Shown piece by piece: positions 42,793-53,275 of a stretch of 64,000 nt of DNA. Below the pieces are notes generated by a model. That model did not search any database, was not told the origin of the DNA, and worked only from the letters and a program-made list of their open reading frames with translations. Made by a program: the position numbers and the translations under genes. The stretch's first letter is position 1, and each line of letters starts with the position of its first letter. Source of the DNA: Pseudomonas entomophila (GTDB lineage Bacteria > Pseudomonadota > Gammaproteobacteria > Pseudomonadales > Pseudomonadaceae). The stretch lies in contig NZ_JAAMQI010000006.1 in assembly GCF_013523165.1 (NCBI RefSeq), positions 169,188 to 233,187 on the forward strand, written 5' to 3'.

Positions 42793-44040
42793 ATGGCCAT
42801 TGCAGTGCCCGTCAACGAAGGCGCCGGTCCTACCCTCAAGCAGCGGCTCAAGCGTGCCGAGCGGGTCAACCGCTGGAAGGCCCAGGCCTTGATCGCGCCG
42901 CTGGCGCTGTTCCTGCTGCTGGTGTTTCTGGTTCCCATCGCCGCGCTGCTGTTCAAGAGCGTCGCCAACCCGGAGGTGGTCGCCGGGCTGCCGCGTACCG
43001 TCGAGGTCGTCGCGACCTGGGACGGCAAGGGCCTGCCGGGTGAGGACGCCTACCAGGCGCTGAGCCAGGACCTGGCCGAGGCGCGCAAGCGCCAGACCCT
43101 GGGCGACCTGTCCAAGCGCCTGAACATGGAGCTGGCCGGCTACCGCAGCCTGCTGGCCAAGACCGCCCGCGCTCTGCCGTTCAAGGCCGCGCCTGCGTCG
43201 TACAAGGAGGCCTTGCAGACGCTCGACGAGCGCTGGGGCGACCCGGCGTACTGGCAGGCCATCCGCCGCAACACCAGTACGGTGACGCCGTTCTACCTGC
43301 TGGCCTCGGTGGACCATCGGATCGACGACCTGGGCGAGCTGGCCAAGGCCACGCCCGACCAGTCCATCTACCTCGACATCTTCACGCGCACCCTGTGGAT
43401 GGGTGCGGTGATCACGGTCATCTGCCTGCTGCTGGCCTATCCCTTGGCCTACCTGCTGGCCAACCTGCCCACGCGCCAGAGCAACCTGCTGATGATCCTG
43501 GTGCTGCTGCCGTTCTGGACCTCGATCCTGGTGCGCGTGGCGGCCTGGATCGTGCTGCTGCAGTCGGGTGGGCTGATCAACAGCGCGCTGATGGCCATGG
43601 GCATCATCGACGCGCCCCTGGAGCTGGTGTTCAACCGCACCGGTGTGTACATCTCCATGGTGCACATCCTGCTGCCGTTCATGATCCTGCCGCTGTACAG
43701 CGTGATGAAGGGCATCTCGCCCAGCTACATGCGTGCGGCGATCTCCCTGGGCTGCCACCCCTTCGCCAGTTTCTGGCGGGTGTACTTCCCACAGACCTAC
43801 GCCGGCATCGGCGCAGGCTGCCTGCTGGTGTTCATCCTTGCCATCGGCTACTACATCACCCCGGCGCTGCTCGGCAGCCCGAACGACCAGATGGTCAGCT
43901 ACTTCGTCGCGTTCTACACCAACACCAGCATCAACTGGGGCATGGCGACCGCGCTGGGCGGCCTGCTGCTGCTGGCAACCGTGGTGCTGTACCTGATCTA
44001 TAGCTGGCTGGTCGGCGCCAGCCGCCTGCGCCTGAGCTGA
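42793..44040 (+). CDS. agtC: ABC permease AgtC with a large periplasmic insert
   Basis: 415 residues, larger than a typical PotB (about 285). TM1 is at about 34-54. An extra region of about 140 residues (55-195, including repeated Lys/Arg/Leu helices) precedes the usual five-helix permease core. The EAA loop is AAISLGCHPFASFWRVYFPQ. GGAG lies ahead of the ATG at 42793; the upstream frame is discarded. It pairs with AgtD. Confidence 0.87.
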   Translation: MAIAVPVNEGAGPTLKQRLKRAERVNRWKAQALIAPLALFLLLVFLVPIAALLFKSVANPEVVAGLPRTVEVVATWDGKGLPGEDAYQALSQDLAEARKRQTLGDLSKRLNMELAGYRSLLAKTARALPFKAAPASYKEALQTLDERWGDPAYWQAIRRNTSTVTPFYLLASVDHRIDDLGELAKATPDQSIYLDIFTRTLWMGAVITVICLLLAYPLAYLLANLPTRQSNLLMILVLLPFWTSILVRVAAWIVLLQSGGLINSALMAMGIIDAPLELVFNRTGVYISMVHILLPFMILPLYSVMKGISPSYMRAAISLGCHPFASFWRVYFPQTYAGIGAGCLLVFILAIGYYITPALLGSPNDQMVSYFVAFYTNTSINWGMATALGGLLLLATVVLYLIYSWLVGASRLRLS

Positions 44041-44051
44041 GGAGCCTCGCC

Positions 44052-44879
44052 ATGACCCATCCTTACCTGTCGCCCCTCGAGCGGGCCTGGTTCTACGGCC
44101 TGCGCATCCTGTGCGGCCTGATTCTGCTGTTCCTGGTCCTGCCTGTATTGGTGATCGTGCCGCTGTCGTTCAACAGTGGCAGCTTCCTGGTGTATCCGCT
44201 GCAAGGGTTCTCCCTGCAGTGGTACCAGGACTTCTTCGGCTCGGCCGAGTGGATGCGTGCCTTGACCAACAGCGTCATCGTGGCGCCAGCGGCCACCGTG
44301 CTGGCCATGGTGTTCGGGACCCTGGCGGCGATCGGCCTGACCCGTGGCGACTTCCCGGGCAAGTCGCTGGTGATGGCGCTGGTCATCTCGCCGATGGTGG
44401 TGCCCGTGGTGATCATCGGTGTGGCCAGCTACCTGTTCTTCGCGCCGCTGGGCCTGGGCAACAGCTTCCTGTCGCTGATCCTGGTGCATGCGGTGCTGGG
44501 CGTGCCGTTCGTGATCATCACCGTGTCGGCGACCCTGCAGGGCTTCAACTACAACCTGGTGCGCGCAGCGGCCAGCCTGGGGGCTTCGCCCTTGCTGGCA
44601 TTCCGCCGGGTGACCTTGCCGCTGATCGCGCCGGGTGTGATCTCCGGCGCGCTGTTCGCCTTCGCCACTTCGTTCGACGAAGTGGTGGTGACGCTGTTCC
44701 TCGCCGGGCCCGAACAGGCCACCTTGCCGCGGCAGATGTTCAGTGGCATTCGCGAGAACCTCAGCCCGACCATCGCCGCGGCGGCGACCTTGCTGATCGC
44801 CTTCTCGGTGGTCCTGCTGCTGACGCTGGAATGGCTGCGCGGACGCAGCGAGAAGCTGCGCACCCAGCAGCCGGCCTGA
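44052..44879 (+). CDS. agtD: ABC permease AgtD (PotC-like)
   Basis: 275 residues with six predicted membrane helices and the EAA loop [26 protein letters not shown], as in PotC/PotI-type permeases. It starts 11 bases after agtC with GAGG upstream. It is the last gene of the importer operon; rpe follows with its own promoter. Confidence 0.88.
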   Translation: MTHPYLSPLERAWFYGLRILCGLILLFLVLPVLVIVPLSFNSGSFLVYPLQGFSLQWYQDFFGSAEWMRALTNSVIVAPAATVLAMVFGTLAAIGLTRGDFPGKSLVMALVISPMVVPVVIIGVASYLFFAPLGLGNSFLSLILVHAVLGVPFVIITVSATLQGFNYNLVRAAASLGASPLLAFRRVTLPLIAPGVISGALFAFATSFDEVVVTLFLAGPEQATLPRQMFSGIRENLSPTIAAAATLLIAFSVVLLLTLEWLRGRSEKLRTQQPA

Positions 44880-44933
44880 CCGCACACCAGGCGGCAGGCG
44901 AAGCGGGCCGCCGAACCGGGTTGACGTCGATCA

Positions 44934-44961
44934 GCGACAACCCGCCTGCCTGGGGTACAAT
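44934..44961 (+). promoter_or_regulatory. Candidate promoter for rpe-gph(-trpE)
   Basis: GCGACA (44934-44939), a 16-base spacer and TACAAT (44956-44961) stand 33 bases before the rpe start codon. The -10 is good, the -35 only four of six. Confidence 0.5.
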
Positions 44962-44994
44962 GCGCGCCACCGTGATTCTGCCCAAAGGTGCGCC

Positions 44995-45669
44995 ATGCAG
45001 CCCTACGCTATTGCCCCGTCCATTCTTTCCGCCGACTTCGCCCGCCTGGGCGAAGAGGTCGACAAGGTCCTGGCGGCCGGGGCGGACATCGTCCATTTCG
45101 ACGTGATGGACAACCACTACGTGCCCAACCTGACCATCGGCCCGATGGTCTGCACGGCGCTGCGCAAGTACGGCATCACCGCGCCGATCGACGTGCACCT
45201 GATGGTCAGCCCGGTCGATCGCATCATCGGCGACTTCGTCGAGGCGGGTGCCAGCTTCATCACCTTCCACCCCGAAGCCACCCAGCACATCGACCGCTCG
45301 CTGCAACTGATCCGCGACGGCGGCTGCAAGGCCGGCCTGGTGTTCAACCCGGCCACCGGCCTTGACGTGCTCAAGTACGTGATGGACAAGGTCGACATGG
45401 TACTGCTGATGAGCGTCAACCCAGGTTTCGGCGGCCAGAAGTTCATCCCCGGCACCCTCGACAAGCTGCGCGAAGCACGGGCCTTGATCGACGCCAGCGG
45501 GCGTGACATCCGCCTGGAGATCGACGGCGGCGTCAACGTCAACAACATCCGCGAGATCGCGGCGGCCGGTGCCGACACCTTCGTCGCCGGCTCGGCGATC
45601 TTCAACGCGCCGGACTACCAGAGCGTCATCGCGCAGATGCGCGCCGAACTGGCTCAGGCCCGCCCATGA
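44995..45669 (+). CDS. rpe: Ribulose-phosphate 3-epimerase
   Basis: 224 residues, TIM-barrel. Rpe interconverts ribulose-5-phosphate and xylulose-5-phosphate. Motifs are [47 protein letters not shown] and EIDGGVN, with metal-ligand His and Asp residues in place. It overlaps gph by 4 bases. Confidence 0.98.
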   Translation: MQPYAIAPSILSADFARLGEEVDKVLAAGADIVHFDVMDNHYVPNLTIGPMVCTALRKYGITAPIDVHLMVSPVDRIIGDFVEAGASFITFHPEATQHIDRSLQLIRDGGCKAGLVFNPATGLDVLKYVMDKVDMVLLMSVNPGFGGQKFIPGTLDKLREARALIDASGRDIRLEIDGGVNVNNIREIAAAGADTFVAGSAIFNAPDYQSVIAQMRAELAQARP

Positions 45670-46484
45670 GCGGCTTCGAGCAGCTGTTTCCCGGGACGCT
45701 GCCGAAGCTTGTGATGTTCGACCTGGACGGCACCCTGATCGATTCGGTGCCGGACCTGGCTGCGGCGGTCGACCGGATGCTGGTCGGGCTGGGACGCCCG
45801 CCGGCCGGGCTCGAGGCGGTGCGCCAGTGGGTCGGCAATGGCGCCGAGGTGCTGGTGCGTCGGGCCCTGGCCGGCAGCCTGGAGCACGCGCAGGTGAGCC
45901 AGGACGATGCGGTGCGTGGGTTGGAGCTGTTCATGCAGGCCTACGATGAACCGCACACGCTGACCACGCTCTACCCAGGCGTGGTCGATACCCTGCGCTG
46001 GCTGAACCGGCAGGGCGTGGAAATGGCCTTGATCACCAACAAACCCGAGCGCTTCGTCGGGCCCTTGCTGGACCAGATGAAGCTCGGCCGGTACTTCCGC
46101 TGGATCATCGGCGGCGACACCCTGCCGCAGAAGAAGCCCGACCCGGCCGCCCTGCTGCGGGTCATGCAGATGGCCGGCGCCCAGCCAGGCGAATCGCTGT
46201 TCGTGGGCGATTCGCGCAGCGACGTGCTGGCGGCCAAGGCGGCAGGCGTGCCCTGCGCGGCGCTGAGCTACGGCTACAACCATGGGCGCCCGATCGAAGA
46301 GGAATCCCCGGACCTGGTGATCGATGACCTGCGCGCCCTGGTGCCTGGTTGCGTCGTCACCGACAGTGGGATAACGTTGACGCCTCTTCACGCCTCCCAG
46401 GACAAGGATCCCGACGTGATGGTCAACGGCACACTCTGGATGAAAGTCATCAAGGCACTGGCCCGCTGGCGCTGGCGCGCCTGA
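45666..46484 (+). CDS. gph: Phosphoglycolate phosphatase Gph, with C-terminus doubling as the trpE leader
   Basis: 272 residues of the HAD superfamily. Nucleophile D19 and D21 are in [18 protein letters not shown] and [16 protein letters not shown] complete the site. It dephosphorylates 2-phosphoglycolate. The E. coli enzyme is about 252 residues; the last ~21 residues here are a tail ending [14 protein letters not shown]. These codons coincide in frame with a Trp-rich leader peptide ahead of trpE, so gph and the trp control region share sequence. It overlaps rpe and is 71 bases from trpE. Confidence 0.95.
   Translation: MSGFEQLFPGTLPKLVMFDLDGTLIDSVPDLAAAVDRMLVGLGRPPAGLEAVRQWVGNGAEVLVRRALAGSLEHAQVSQDDAVRGLELFMQAYDEPHTLTTLYPGVVDTLRWLNRQGVEMALITNKPERFVGPLLDQMKLGRYFRWIIGGDTLPQKKPDPAALLRVMQMAGAQPGESLFVGDSRSDVLAAKAAGVPCAALSYGYNHGRPIEEESPDLVIDDLRALVPGCVVTDSGITLTPLHASQDKDPDVMVNGTLWMKVIKALARWRWRA
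46419..46484 (+). CDS. Putative trpE leader peptide, in frame with the end of gph
   Basis: ATG at 46419 (21 aa) or 46440 (14 aa, [14 protein letters not shown]) gives a short peptide with Trp codons at 46434-46439 (longer form only), 46467-46469 and 46473-46475, ending at the gph stop codon. AAGGAT lies upstream of the first ATG. A stem follows directly. Attenuation of trpE and trpGDC has been reported in P. putida; I infer this is the trpE leader. It could be translated independently or as the end of Gph. Confidence 0.6.
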   Translation: MVNGTLWMKVIKALARWRWRA

Positions 46485-46493
46485 CTTCCGCCT

Positions 46494-46510
46494 GCCGGCG
46501 CACCGCCGGC
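46494..46510 (+). promoter_or_regulatory. Hairpin in the trpE leader
   Basis: GCCGGCG-CAC-CGCCGGC, a perfect 7-bp stem, 9 bases after the leader stop codon and 45 bases before the trpE start. There is no T-run after it, so it is not a classical terminator; it may be part of the attenuation structure or act by a Rho- or translation-based route. Confidence 0.45.
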
Positions 46511-46555
46511 CGCTCCACCTGCCCGACCCATTGCTGCTTGCCACGAGGCTGACCC

Positions 46556-48040
46556 ATGACCCGCGACGAATTCCTGCGCCTGGCCGCTGCCGGCTACAAC
46601 CGCATTCCCCTGGCCTTCGAAACCCTGGCCGACTTCGACACGCCGCTGTCCATCTACCTGAAGCTGGCCGACCAGCCCAACACCTACCTGCTCGAGTCCG
46701 TCCAGGGCGGGGAGAAGTGGGGGCGCTATTCGATGATCGGGCTGCCCTCGCGCACGGTGCTGCGTGTGCACGATCACCAGGTCAGCATCCTGCAGGACGG
46801 GGTGCAGGTCGAACACCACGACGTCGAGGATCCGCTGGCCTTCGTCGAGCAGTTCAAGGACCGCTACAAGGTCGCCGACATCCCGGGCCTGCCGCGCTTC
46901 AACGGTGGGCTGGTCGGGTATTTCGGCTATGACTGCGTGCGTTACGTGGAACCGCGCCTGGGCCGATGCCCCAACCCCGATCCGCTGGGTGTGCCGGACA
47001 TTCTGCTGATGGTGTCCGACGCCGTCGTGGTGTTCGACAACCTGGCCGGCAAGATGCACGCGATCGTGCTGGTCGACCCTGCCCAGGACAACGCCTTCGA
47101 GGCGGGCCAGGCGCGCCTGCAGGCCTTGCTGGCCACGCTGCGCGAACCGATCATGCCGCGTCGCGGGCTCGACCTGGGCGGGCCGCAGGCTGCCGAGCCG
47201 GCGTTCCGCTCCAGCTTCACCCGCGAGGACTACGAGCAGGCGGTCGACACCATCAAGGAATACATCCTGGCCGGCGACTGCATGCAGGTGGTGCCGTCGC
47301 AGCGCATGTCGATCGATTTCCAGGCGGCGCCCATCGACCTGTACCGCGCCCTGCGTGCGTTCAACCCCACGCCCTACATGTACTTCTTCAACTTCGGCGA
47401 CTTCCATGTCGTCGGCAGTTCGCCGGAAGTGCTGGTGCGGGTCGAGGACAACCTGGTCACGGTCCGTCCGATCGCCGGCACCCGGCCACGGGGCGCGACC
47501 GAGGAGGCCGACCGTGCGCTCGAACAGGACCTGCTCTCGGACGAGAAGGAAATCGCCGAACACCTGATGCTCATCGACCTGGGGCGCAACGACACCGGGC
47601 GCGTCTCCCAGACCGGCAGCGTGCGCCTGACCGAGAAGATGGTGATCGAGCGGTACTCCAACGTGATGCACATCGTGTCCAACGTCACCGGGCAACTGCG
47701 CGAAGACCTGACGGCCATGGATGCGCTGCGCGCCATCTTGCCGGCGGGCACCTTGTCGGGGGCGCCGAAGATCCGCGCCATGGAGATCATCGACGAACTG
47801 GAGCCGGTCAAGCGCGGTGTCTACGGCGGCGCAGTCGGCTATTTCGCCTGGAACGGCAACATGGACACCGCGATCGCCATCCGTACCGCCGTGATCAAGG
47901 ACGGCGAACTGCACGTGCAGGCCGGTGGCGGCATCGTCGCCGACTCGGTGCCGGCGCTGGAATGGGAAGAGACCATCAACAAGCGCCGCGCCATGTTCCG
48001 GGCCGTGGCGCTCGCCGAGCAGTCCACGCGCAAGGCGTGA
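46556..48040 (+). CDS. trpE: Anthranilate synthase component I, TrpE
   Basis: 494 residues of the chorismate-utilising enzymes. It converts chorismate with ammonia from TrpG to anthranilate. The Trp feedback motif LLES is present ([16 protein letters not shown]). Catalytic motifs are [50 protein letters not shown] and [11 protein letters not shown]. It is separated from trpGDC by estP on the other strand. Its leader suggests Trp-controlled attenuation. Confidence 0.98.
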   Translation: MTRDEFLRLAAAGYNRIPLAFETLADFDTPLSIYLKLADQPNTYLLESVQGGEKWGRYSMIGLPSRTVLRVHDHQVSILQDGVQVEHHDVEDPLAFVEQFKDRYKVADIPGLPRFNGGLVGYFGYDCVRYVEPRLGRCPNPDPLGVPDILLMVSDAVVVFDNLAGKMHAIVLVDPAQDNAFEAGQARLQALLATLREPIMPRRGLDLGGPQAAEPAFRSSFTREDYEQAVDTIKEYILAGDCMQVVPSQRMSIDFQAAPIDLYRALRAFNPTPYMYFFNFGDFHVVGSSPEVLVRVEDNLVTVRPIAGTRPRGATEEADRALEQDLLSDEKEIAEHLMLIDLGRNDTGRVSQTGSVRLTEKMVIERYSNVMHIVSNVTGQLREDLTAMDALRAILPAGTLSGAPKIRAMEIIDELEPVKRGVYGGAVGYFAWNGNMDTAIAIRTAVIKDGELHVQAGGGIVADSVPALEWEETINKRRAMFRAVALAEQSTRKA

Positions 48041-48101
48041 CCGCCATCCGCCGTGCGGCGAGGGCTGCGGCCCCGTCGCGCGGCGGACGACGTCGGTGGC
48101 T

Positions 48102-49988
48102 TCAGAAGTCCAGGCTTACCGCCAGATTCACCCCTTGCTGCGTGAATTCACCCTGCTTGCGCCAATCATAGTGGGCCCCAAGGCGTACGCCTGGCATCAC
48201 GTCATGGTCGATGCCCAGACGTGCCCGCGTCAGCTCGCTGTCCGGGGTATAGCCGGCCAGGGTGAAGCGGTTGGTCGGCAGACGTTTGAGGTTCAGCGTC
48301 ACTGCCTGCGCGTCGTGCTCGAACTCATGCTCCCGTGCCGCCTCGGCGAACAGCCGCGTGCGAGGCGTCAGGTTCAGACCGGCCTGCAGGCCAGCGCCCA
48401 GGCGTTTGGAGGTGCGTGTCTGCGCGTCGACGTCGAGGGCCGTGGAGCGGTCGCTCTGCTCGCCGTATCCCTGGACACGGACGCGGGCATAGTCGGCGCT
48501 GAGGAACGGCGAGAGTTGCCAGCGGCTGGTCTCGGGCATGAGGTTCACGCCCAGGCGGCCCATTGCGGCCCAGGCCCGGCCGTCGGTGTCGGCGCGCTCG
48601 GTACGCTGGCCGATGCCCAGGGCGAAGGTCCGCTTCAGGTCGTCGTAGTCCAGATGGCCGGCCGTGAGGGCGGCGTCGGCCCACCACCGGTCATGCGCGT
48701 ACTGGGCGAAGGCCGTCGCCAGGTAGCTGTGCAGCCGGTAGCGCGAGTCGTGCGCGCCGAGCTCCAGCGACTGTCGCCCAGCGCCGCCAGCCACGCCCAG
48801 GCGCCACTCCTCGTTCACCCGATAGCTGCCGCCCACGGTCAACTGGTAGCCTCGGCCATCCCCGCTTGCAGCGCTGCGCTGCCCATCGATGTCCAGGTCC
48901 TGGCCGCTGGCTGCGACGATCGCCTGCCACTGGCCTACCGCCTGCCAGGGGGTCTGCCACTGGCTGCGCAGGGTATCCTGGTGCGCGGTCAGGCTGGACA
49001 GCGCCATGTCCGGCAGCAGCGACAGCTCCCAAGGCGCCGAGAGGATCGAGTAGGCGTAGTCGGCGATCAGGCGCTGGCCTGCCGTTGTCGGGTGCACGGC
49101 ATCGTTGAACAAGAGGCGCTCAGGGTCGGGTGTCAGGCCGTCGACGCCGTAGACCGGGTTCTGCAGGCAGTTGTTGCCGCTGTAGCAGGTGCCGACCAGG
49201 TTCTGGTCCGTGGCCAGGCCGAACGCGGCCGGGTCGCGGATGGCTTCTTGCAGCAGCGCAGGCACATTGAGCGGGATGATCTGCGCGTCGATCTGCCCCA
49301 GTTGCCCGACCAGCGCCTGGTTGAAGACGCCCGACAGTTGGGACAGCGCGCCCTGCAGCGGCGAGCCGCTGAAAATGGGCGTCTGCCCCAGGTCAGGCAG
49401 CAGCCAGACCATGATGTAGCGCGCGCCGCCTTGCTGCAGCGCCTGGGCGCTGGCTGCCAGGCGTGACGCGGCGGCCACTGCGTCAGCCGGGCTGGTGACC
49501 TGGCCCTGCAGGAAATCGTTGCCGCCCCCGGTCAGGTAATACAGCGCGTCGGGATCGGCCCTCTGCCCGTTGGCCAGGTAGCCGGGTCGGCGTCTGTCGA
49601 TGCCGGCTTCCGGGCTCTGCACCAGGGACGTGCCGATGATCGAGTCGAGGATCTGGTCGGTTCGATAGCCGCCGACCGCCCAGTTGTCGCCATCAGGCAG
49701 ACCCAGCGCCGGGTTCAGTGGCGAGGTGGACGGTCGCAGGGCCGTCGGTGCAATGCCCAGCTGTTGGCCCAGCAAGGTCGGTGACACCTGCCCGTAGACA
49801 CCGTCCGGGCCGCGGTTGGTGAACCGCATGCCGTCGGGCAGGTGCTGGGCATCGGGAAACTGACCGGCGTCGCTCAGGCTGTCGCCGAACACGACCATGC
49901 CCGAGTAAGGCGTCGGGGCGGCCAGGGCAGGCCCCGACGACAGGATGAGCGTGCCAAGCAACGCGCGCAGGAAGGGGGGAGTGCGCAT
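48102..49988 (-). CDS. estP: GDSL-type autotransporter esterase (EstP/EstA family)
   Basis: 628 residues: signal peptide (1-23), GDSL passenger (about 25-345) with nucleophile S37 in [15 protein letters not shown] and the Asp/His pair in [10 protein letters not shown], and a C-terminal autotransporter beta-barrel (about 365-628) ending in Phe. Family members are outer-membrane esterases that affect rhamnolipid production and motility in P. aeruginosa. The start [12 protein letters not shown] has AAGGATCG upstream; the large in-frame extension beyond it runs into the trpG leader region and is rejected. It converges on trpE. Confidence 0.93.
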   Translation of the reverse strand: MRTPPFLRALLGTLILSSGPALAAPTPYSGMVVFGDSLSDAGQFPDAQHLPDGMRFTNRGPDGVYGQVSPTLLGQQLGIAPTALRPSTSPLNPALGLPDGDNWAVGGYRTDQILDSIIGTSLVQSPEAGIDRRRPGYLANGQRADPDALYYLTGGGNDFLQGQVTSPADAVAAASRLAASAQALQQGGARYIMVWLLPDLGQTPIFSGSPLQGALSQLSGVFNQALVGQLGQIDAQIIPLNVPALLQEAIRDPAAFGLATDQNLVGTCYSGNNCLQNPVYGVDGLTPDPERLLFNDAVHPTTAGQRLIADYAYSILSAPWELSLLPDMALSSLTAHQDTLRSQWQTPWQAVGQWQAIVAASGQDLDIDGQRSAASGDGRGYQLTVGGSYRVNEEWRLGVAGGAGRQSLELGAHDSRYRLHSYLATAFAQYAHDRWWADAALTAGHLDYDDLKRTFALGIGQRTERADTDGRAWAAMGRLGVNLMPETSRWQLSPFLSADYARVRVQGYGEQSDRSTALDVDAQTRTSKRLGAGLQAGLNLTPRTRLFAEAAREHEFEHDAQAVTLNLKRLPTNRFTLAGYTPDSELTRARLGIDHDVMPGVRLGAHYDWRKQGEFTQQGVNLAVSLDF

Positions 49989-50297
49989 GGGGCGATCCTT
50001 GTTATTGATGTTGTGAGGGAACGATAGCCGACCGTGGGAACGTGGCTGCTGAACGAGGCGAATGCTGGTGCAGTCGGTTTTCTCCGGTATAGGAGACGCT
50101 TCCCAAGTTTGATCAGGAAATTTCCCAAGCAGATCTTCACGCGGACCGATGGACAAGGCGCCTCGAATCGCGGTGGATACCGGCGCCCACAGGCGGTGAC
50201 GGCGGTCGGTCCAGCACAGAAGCCACCGCCCGATGCAGTGCAGATCCGATGCCTGCAGGCAGCCTGTGAACGGGCGAGAAAACCGCGGAAAAAGGGG

Positions 50298-50327
50298 TCG
50301 ACGCTCGCTTCGGCGCAACGCTATACT
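50298..50327 (+). promoter_or_regulatory. Promoter of the trpGDC operon
   Basis: TCGACG (50298-50303), an 18-base spacer and TATACT (50322-50327) lie 65 bases before the leader-peptide start. It is the best promoter in the 404-base gap between estP and the leader; the rest of that gap shows no gene. Confidence 0.6.
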
Positions 50328-50392
50328 CGGGCCACATTTCACGCAGGCCATGGCATCGCGCCATGCCCGCACACCCTCGATGGTTAGGTAGC

Positions 50393-50443
50393 ATGACCTG
50401 TCACGCAGCGACTTCATTCACCCGTTGGTGGCGCTTCCTCTAG
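50393..50443 (+). CDS. trpGDC leader peptide (16 aa, tandem Trp)
   Basis: [16 protein letters not shown], with adjacent Trp codons at 50426-50431, then TAG. TAGGTAG precedes the ATG. The tandem Trp codons and the stem that spans the stop codon are the hallmark of transcription attenuation by ribosome stalling when charged tRNA-Trp is scarce. Attenuation of trpGDC has been reported in P. putida. Confidence 0.8.
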   Translation: MTCHAATSFTRWWRFL

Positions 50444-50692
50444 GAAGCGGCAAGTCGTTGCGGTTTGAAACCGGACCCTGCCGCCGTCATCGGCCAGCAG
50501 GTTCCAGATTCCAGACAGCTCACCGGTACGGCGGCTCCAACCCCCAGGAGAACGCCCCATGCCGATTCACCGTTCCATGCCCTACACGACAATCCCCGCA
50601 CGTGCTGCCAGCCGTGTGTGGCTTGCCCTGCGCGCTGCATGGCGCCGGGTGGTCGACGCAGGTCCGCGGCAGGTCGCTGCCCCAGGGTTTTT
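50432..50692 (+). promoter_or_regulatory. Structured leader of trpGDC (candidate attenuator)
   Basis: Three stems are visible. A 7-bp stem CGCTTCC-TCTA-GGAAGCG (50432-50449) begins just after the Trp codons and overlaps the leader stop codon, as a pause hairpin would. GCCGCCGT (50480-50487) pairs with ACGGCGGC (50528-50535). GGCAG-GTCG-CTGCC (50668-50681) is followed after six bases by TTTTT (50688-50692), a weak terminator. Which pair competes with which was not computed. Confidence 0.5.
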
Positions 50693-50732
50693 CTCTCATC
50701 GACTCGAGTGCACAGGTGCCCCATGCTGCTGA
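50559..50732 (+). CDS. 57-codon ORF between the trp leader and trpG, overlapping the trpG start
   Basis: ATG at 50559 is preceded by CCAGGAGAACGCCCC, a better Shine-Dalgarno than trpG has. The frame ([20 protein letters not shown]...) ends at TGA 50730-50732, seven bases inside trpG. It is Arg/Ala-rich with three Trp-free thirds and no recognised domain; it has two Trp codons. The overlap suggests it could couple translation into trpG and cover the candidate terminator. It could equally be a chance frame. Confidence 0.4.
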   Translation: MPIHRSMPYTTIPARAASRVWLALRAAWRRVVDAGPRQVAAPGFFSHRLECTGAPCC

Positions 50733-51316
50733 TGATCGACAACTACGACTCCTTCACCTACAACGTGGTGCAGTACCTGGGCGAGCTGGGGGCCGAGGTC
50801 AAGGTCATCCGCAACGATGAACTGACCCTCGCCGAGATCGAGGCCCTGGCCCCGGAGCGTATCGTCGTCTCTCCGGGCCCTTGCACCCCGAGCGAAGCCG
50901 GTATCTCCCTCGAAGCCATTCGGCATTTCGCCGGCAGGCTGCCGATCCTGGGCGTCTGCCTGGGCCATCAGTCCATCGGCCAGGCCTTCGGTGGTGACGT
51001 GGTGCGTGCTCGGCAGGTGATGCATGGCAAGACCAGCCCGGTGCACCACCGCGACCTGGGCGTGTTCGCCGAACTGGCCAACCCGGTCACCGTCACGCGC
51101 TATCACTCGCTGGTGGTCAAGCGCGACACCTTGCCCGAATGCCTGGAAATCACCGCCTGGACCGCGCACGAAGACGGCTCGATGGACGAGATCATGGGCC
51201 TGCGCCACAAGACCCTGAACGTCGAAGGCGTGCAGTTCCACCCCGAATCGATCCTCACCGAACAAGGCCACGAGCTGTTCGCCAACTTTCTCAAGCAGAC
51301 CGGCGGCCAGCGCTAA
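50723..51316 (+). CDS. trpG: Anthranilate synthase component II (glutamine amidotransferase) TrpG
   Basis: 197 residues, class I glutamine amidotransferase. Catalytic C79 (GVCLGHQ), H173 and E175 (QFHPES) form the triad that supplies ammonia to TrpE. The start [14 protein letters not shown] is the family start and needs no upstream extension. In pseudomonads the same subunit type can also serve aminodeoxychorismate synthase. trpD follows after 9 bases. Confidence 0.97.
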   Translation: MLLMIDNYDSFTYNVVQYLGELGAEVKVIRNDELTLAEIEALAPERIVVSPGPCTPSEAGISLEAIRHFAGRLPILGVCLGHQSIGQAFGGDVVRARQVMHGKTSPVHHRDLGVFAELANPVTVTRYHSLVVKRDTLPECLEITAWTAHEDGSMDEIMGLRHKTLNVEGVQFHPESILTEQGHELFANFLKQTGGQR

Positions 51317-51325
51317 GGACAGACC

Positions 51326-52375
51326 ATGGATATCAAACGTGCATTGAGCCGCATCGTCGGCCAACTGGACCTGTCGACCGACGAAATGCGTGAGGTCATG
51401 CGCCAGATCATGACGGGCCAGTGCAGCGAAGCGCAGATCGGTGCCTTCCTCATGGCCATGCGCATGAAGAGCGAGAGCATCGACGAGATCGTCGGTGCGG
51501 TGTCGGTGATGCGCGAGCTGGCCGACAAGGTCGAGCTGGCGAGCCTCGACGGCGTGGTCGACATCGTCGGCACCGGCGGCGATGGCGCCAACATCTTCAA
51601 CGTCTCCACGGCGTCGGCCTTCGTGCTGGCCGCGGCGGGTTGCCCGGTGGCCAAGCATGGCAACCGCGCGGTCTCGGGCAAGAGCGGCAGTGCCGACCTG
51701 CTGGAGGCCGCCGGGATCTACCTGGACCTCACCCCGGTGCAGGTAGCGCGCTGTGTCGACGCACTGGGCATCGGCTTCATGTTCGCCCAAAGCCATCATT
51801 CGGCAATGAAGCATGCGGCCGGCCCGCGGCGTGACCTGGGGCTGCGTACCCTGTTCAACATGCTGGGCCCGCTTACGAATCCGGCCGGTGTGCGTCACCA
51901 GGTCGTCGGTGTGTTCAGCCAGGCCCTGTGCAGGCCGTTGGCCGAAGTGCTGCAGCGCATGGGCAGCACGCATGTGCTGGTGGTGCACTCCAAGGACGGC
52001 CTGGACGAATTCAGCCTGGCGGCACCGACCTTCGTCGCCGAACTGAACAAGGGCGAGATCTCCGAGTATTGGGTGGAGCCTGAGGACCTGGGCATCAAGA
52101 GCCAGAGCCTGCATGGTCTGGCGGTGGAGGGTCCGCAGGCGTCTCTGGCGCTGATCCGCGACGCCCTGGGGCGGCGCAAGACCGAAGAAGGGCAAAAGGC
52201 CGCCGAGATGATCGTGCTCAATGCGGGCGCTGCGCTGTATGCGGCCGACCATGCCATGAACCTCAAGTCAGGGGTCGACCTGGCGCACGATGTCCTGCAC
52301 ACCGGCCTTGCCTGGGAGAAAGTGCAGGAGCTGGGCGCCTTTACCGCGGTATTCAAGCAGGAGAACGAGGCATGA
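51326..52375 (+). CDS. trpD: Anthranilate phosphoribosyltransferase TrpD
   Basis: 349 residues. It transfers the phosphoribosyl group of PRPP to anthranilate. The PRPP-binding motif GTGGDG is in [39 protein letters not shown] follows. Normal length. It overlaps trpC by 4 bases. Confidence 0.98.
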   Translation: MDIKRALSRIVGQLDLSTDEMREVMRQIMTGQCSEAQIGAFLMAMRMKSESIDEIVGAVSVMRELADKVELASLDGVVDIVGTGGDGANIFNVSTASAFVLAAAGCPVAKHGNRAVSGKSGSADLLEAAGIYLDLTPVQVARCVDALGIGFMFAQSHHSAMKHAAGPRRDLGLRTLFNMLGPLTNPAGVRHQVVGVFSQALCRPLAEVLQRMGSTHVLVVHSKDGLDEFSLAAPTFVAELNKGEISEYWVEPEDLGIKSQSLHGLAVEGPQASLALIRDALGRRKTEEGQKAAEMIVLNAGAALYAADHAMNLKSGVDLAHDVLHTGLAWEKVQELGAFTAVFKQENEA

Positions 52376-53208
52376 GTGTACCGACGGTGTTGGAGAAGAT
52401 CCTGGCGCGCAAGGCCGAGGAAGTGGCCGAGCGCCGCAGCCGGGTAGGCCTGGACGAACTCGAGCGGCTGGCCGCCGCGGCCGATGCGCCGCGCGGTTTT
52501 GCCCGCGCGCTGATCGAGCAGGCGCGGCAGAAGAAACCGGCGGTGATCGCCGAGATCAAGAAAGCGTCGCCGAGCAAGGGCGTGATCCGCGAGCAGTTCG
52601 AGCCGGCCGAGATCGCGGCCAGCTACGAGAAGGGCGGCGCGACCTGCCTGTCGGTGCTGACCGACATCGACTTCTTCCAGGGCGCCGATGCGTACCTCCA
52701 GCAAGCGCGTGCGGCCTGCGCCTTGCCGGTCATTCGCAAGGACTTCCTGATCGACCCGTACCAGGTGGTGGAGGCCCGCGCCTTGGGTGCCGACTGCGTG
52801 CTGCTGATCGTGTCGGCCCTGGACGATGTGCGCATGGCCGAGCTGGCCGCGACGGCCAGGCAGGTAGGCCTGGACGTGCTGGTGGAAGTGCACGACGGCG
52901 ACGAGCTGGAGCGTGCGCTCGCGACCCTGGACACGCCGTTGATCGGCGTGAACAACCGTAACTTGCACACCTTCGACGTCAGCCTGGAAACCACGCTGGA
53001 CCTGCTGCCGCGCATTCCGCGTGATCGTCTGGCGATCACCGAAAGCGGCGTGCTCAACCGGGCCGATGTCGACCTGATGAAGATCAACGAGGTGTACGCC
53101 TTCCTGGTCGGCGAGGCGTTCATGCGCGCCGAGTTGCCGGGGCAGGAGTTGCAGCGGTTGTTCTTCCCTGAACTGCCGGTGCAGGGCTCGGGCGGCGCGC
53201 TGGACTGA
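52372..53208 (+). CDS. trpC: Indole-3-glycerol phosphate synthase TrpC
   Basis: 278 residues, TIM-barrel. Catalytic segments [42 protein letters not shown] and ITESG are intact. It is monofunctional (no TrpF fusion). It ends the trpGDC operon; the next gene starts 67 bases later on the same strand. Confidence 0.98.
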   Translation: MSVPTVLEKILARKAEEVAERRSRVGLDELERLAAAADAPRGFARALIEQARQKKPAVIAEIKKASPSKGVIREQFEPAEIAASYEKGGATCLSVLTDIDFFQGADAYLQQARAACALPVIRKDFLIDPYQVVEARALGADCVLLIVSALDDVRMAELAATARQVGLDVLVEVHDGDELERALATLDTPLIGVNNRNLHTFDVSLETTLDLLPRIPRDRLAITESGVLNRADVDLMKINEVYAFLVGEAFMRAELPGQELQRLFFPELPVQGSGGALD

Positions 53209-53275
53209 GCCTGGCGGCCATGTCGAAGCGACAGGGGCGGTTGATGCCACACAGTGGCACGGACGAGGAGGCGCG

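Noticed and set aside
40495..43758. Minus-strand frame of 1087 codons opposite agtA-agtC
   Set aside because: It spans three genes and two intergenic gaps; it is an artefact of GC-rich codon use in the opposite strand.
48040..48101. GC-rich hairpin between trpE and estP as a terminator
   Set aside because: The stem is good but there is no T-run on either strand.
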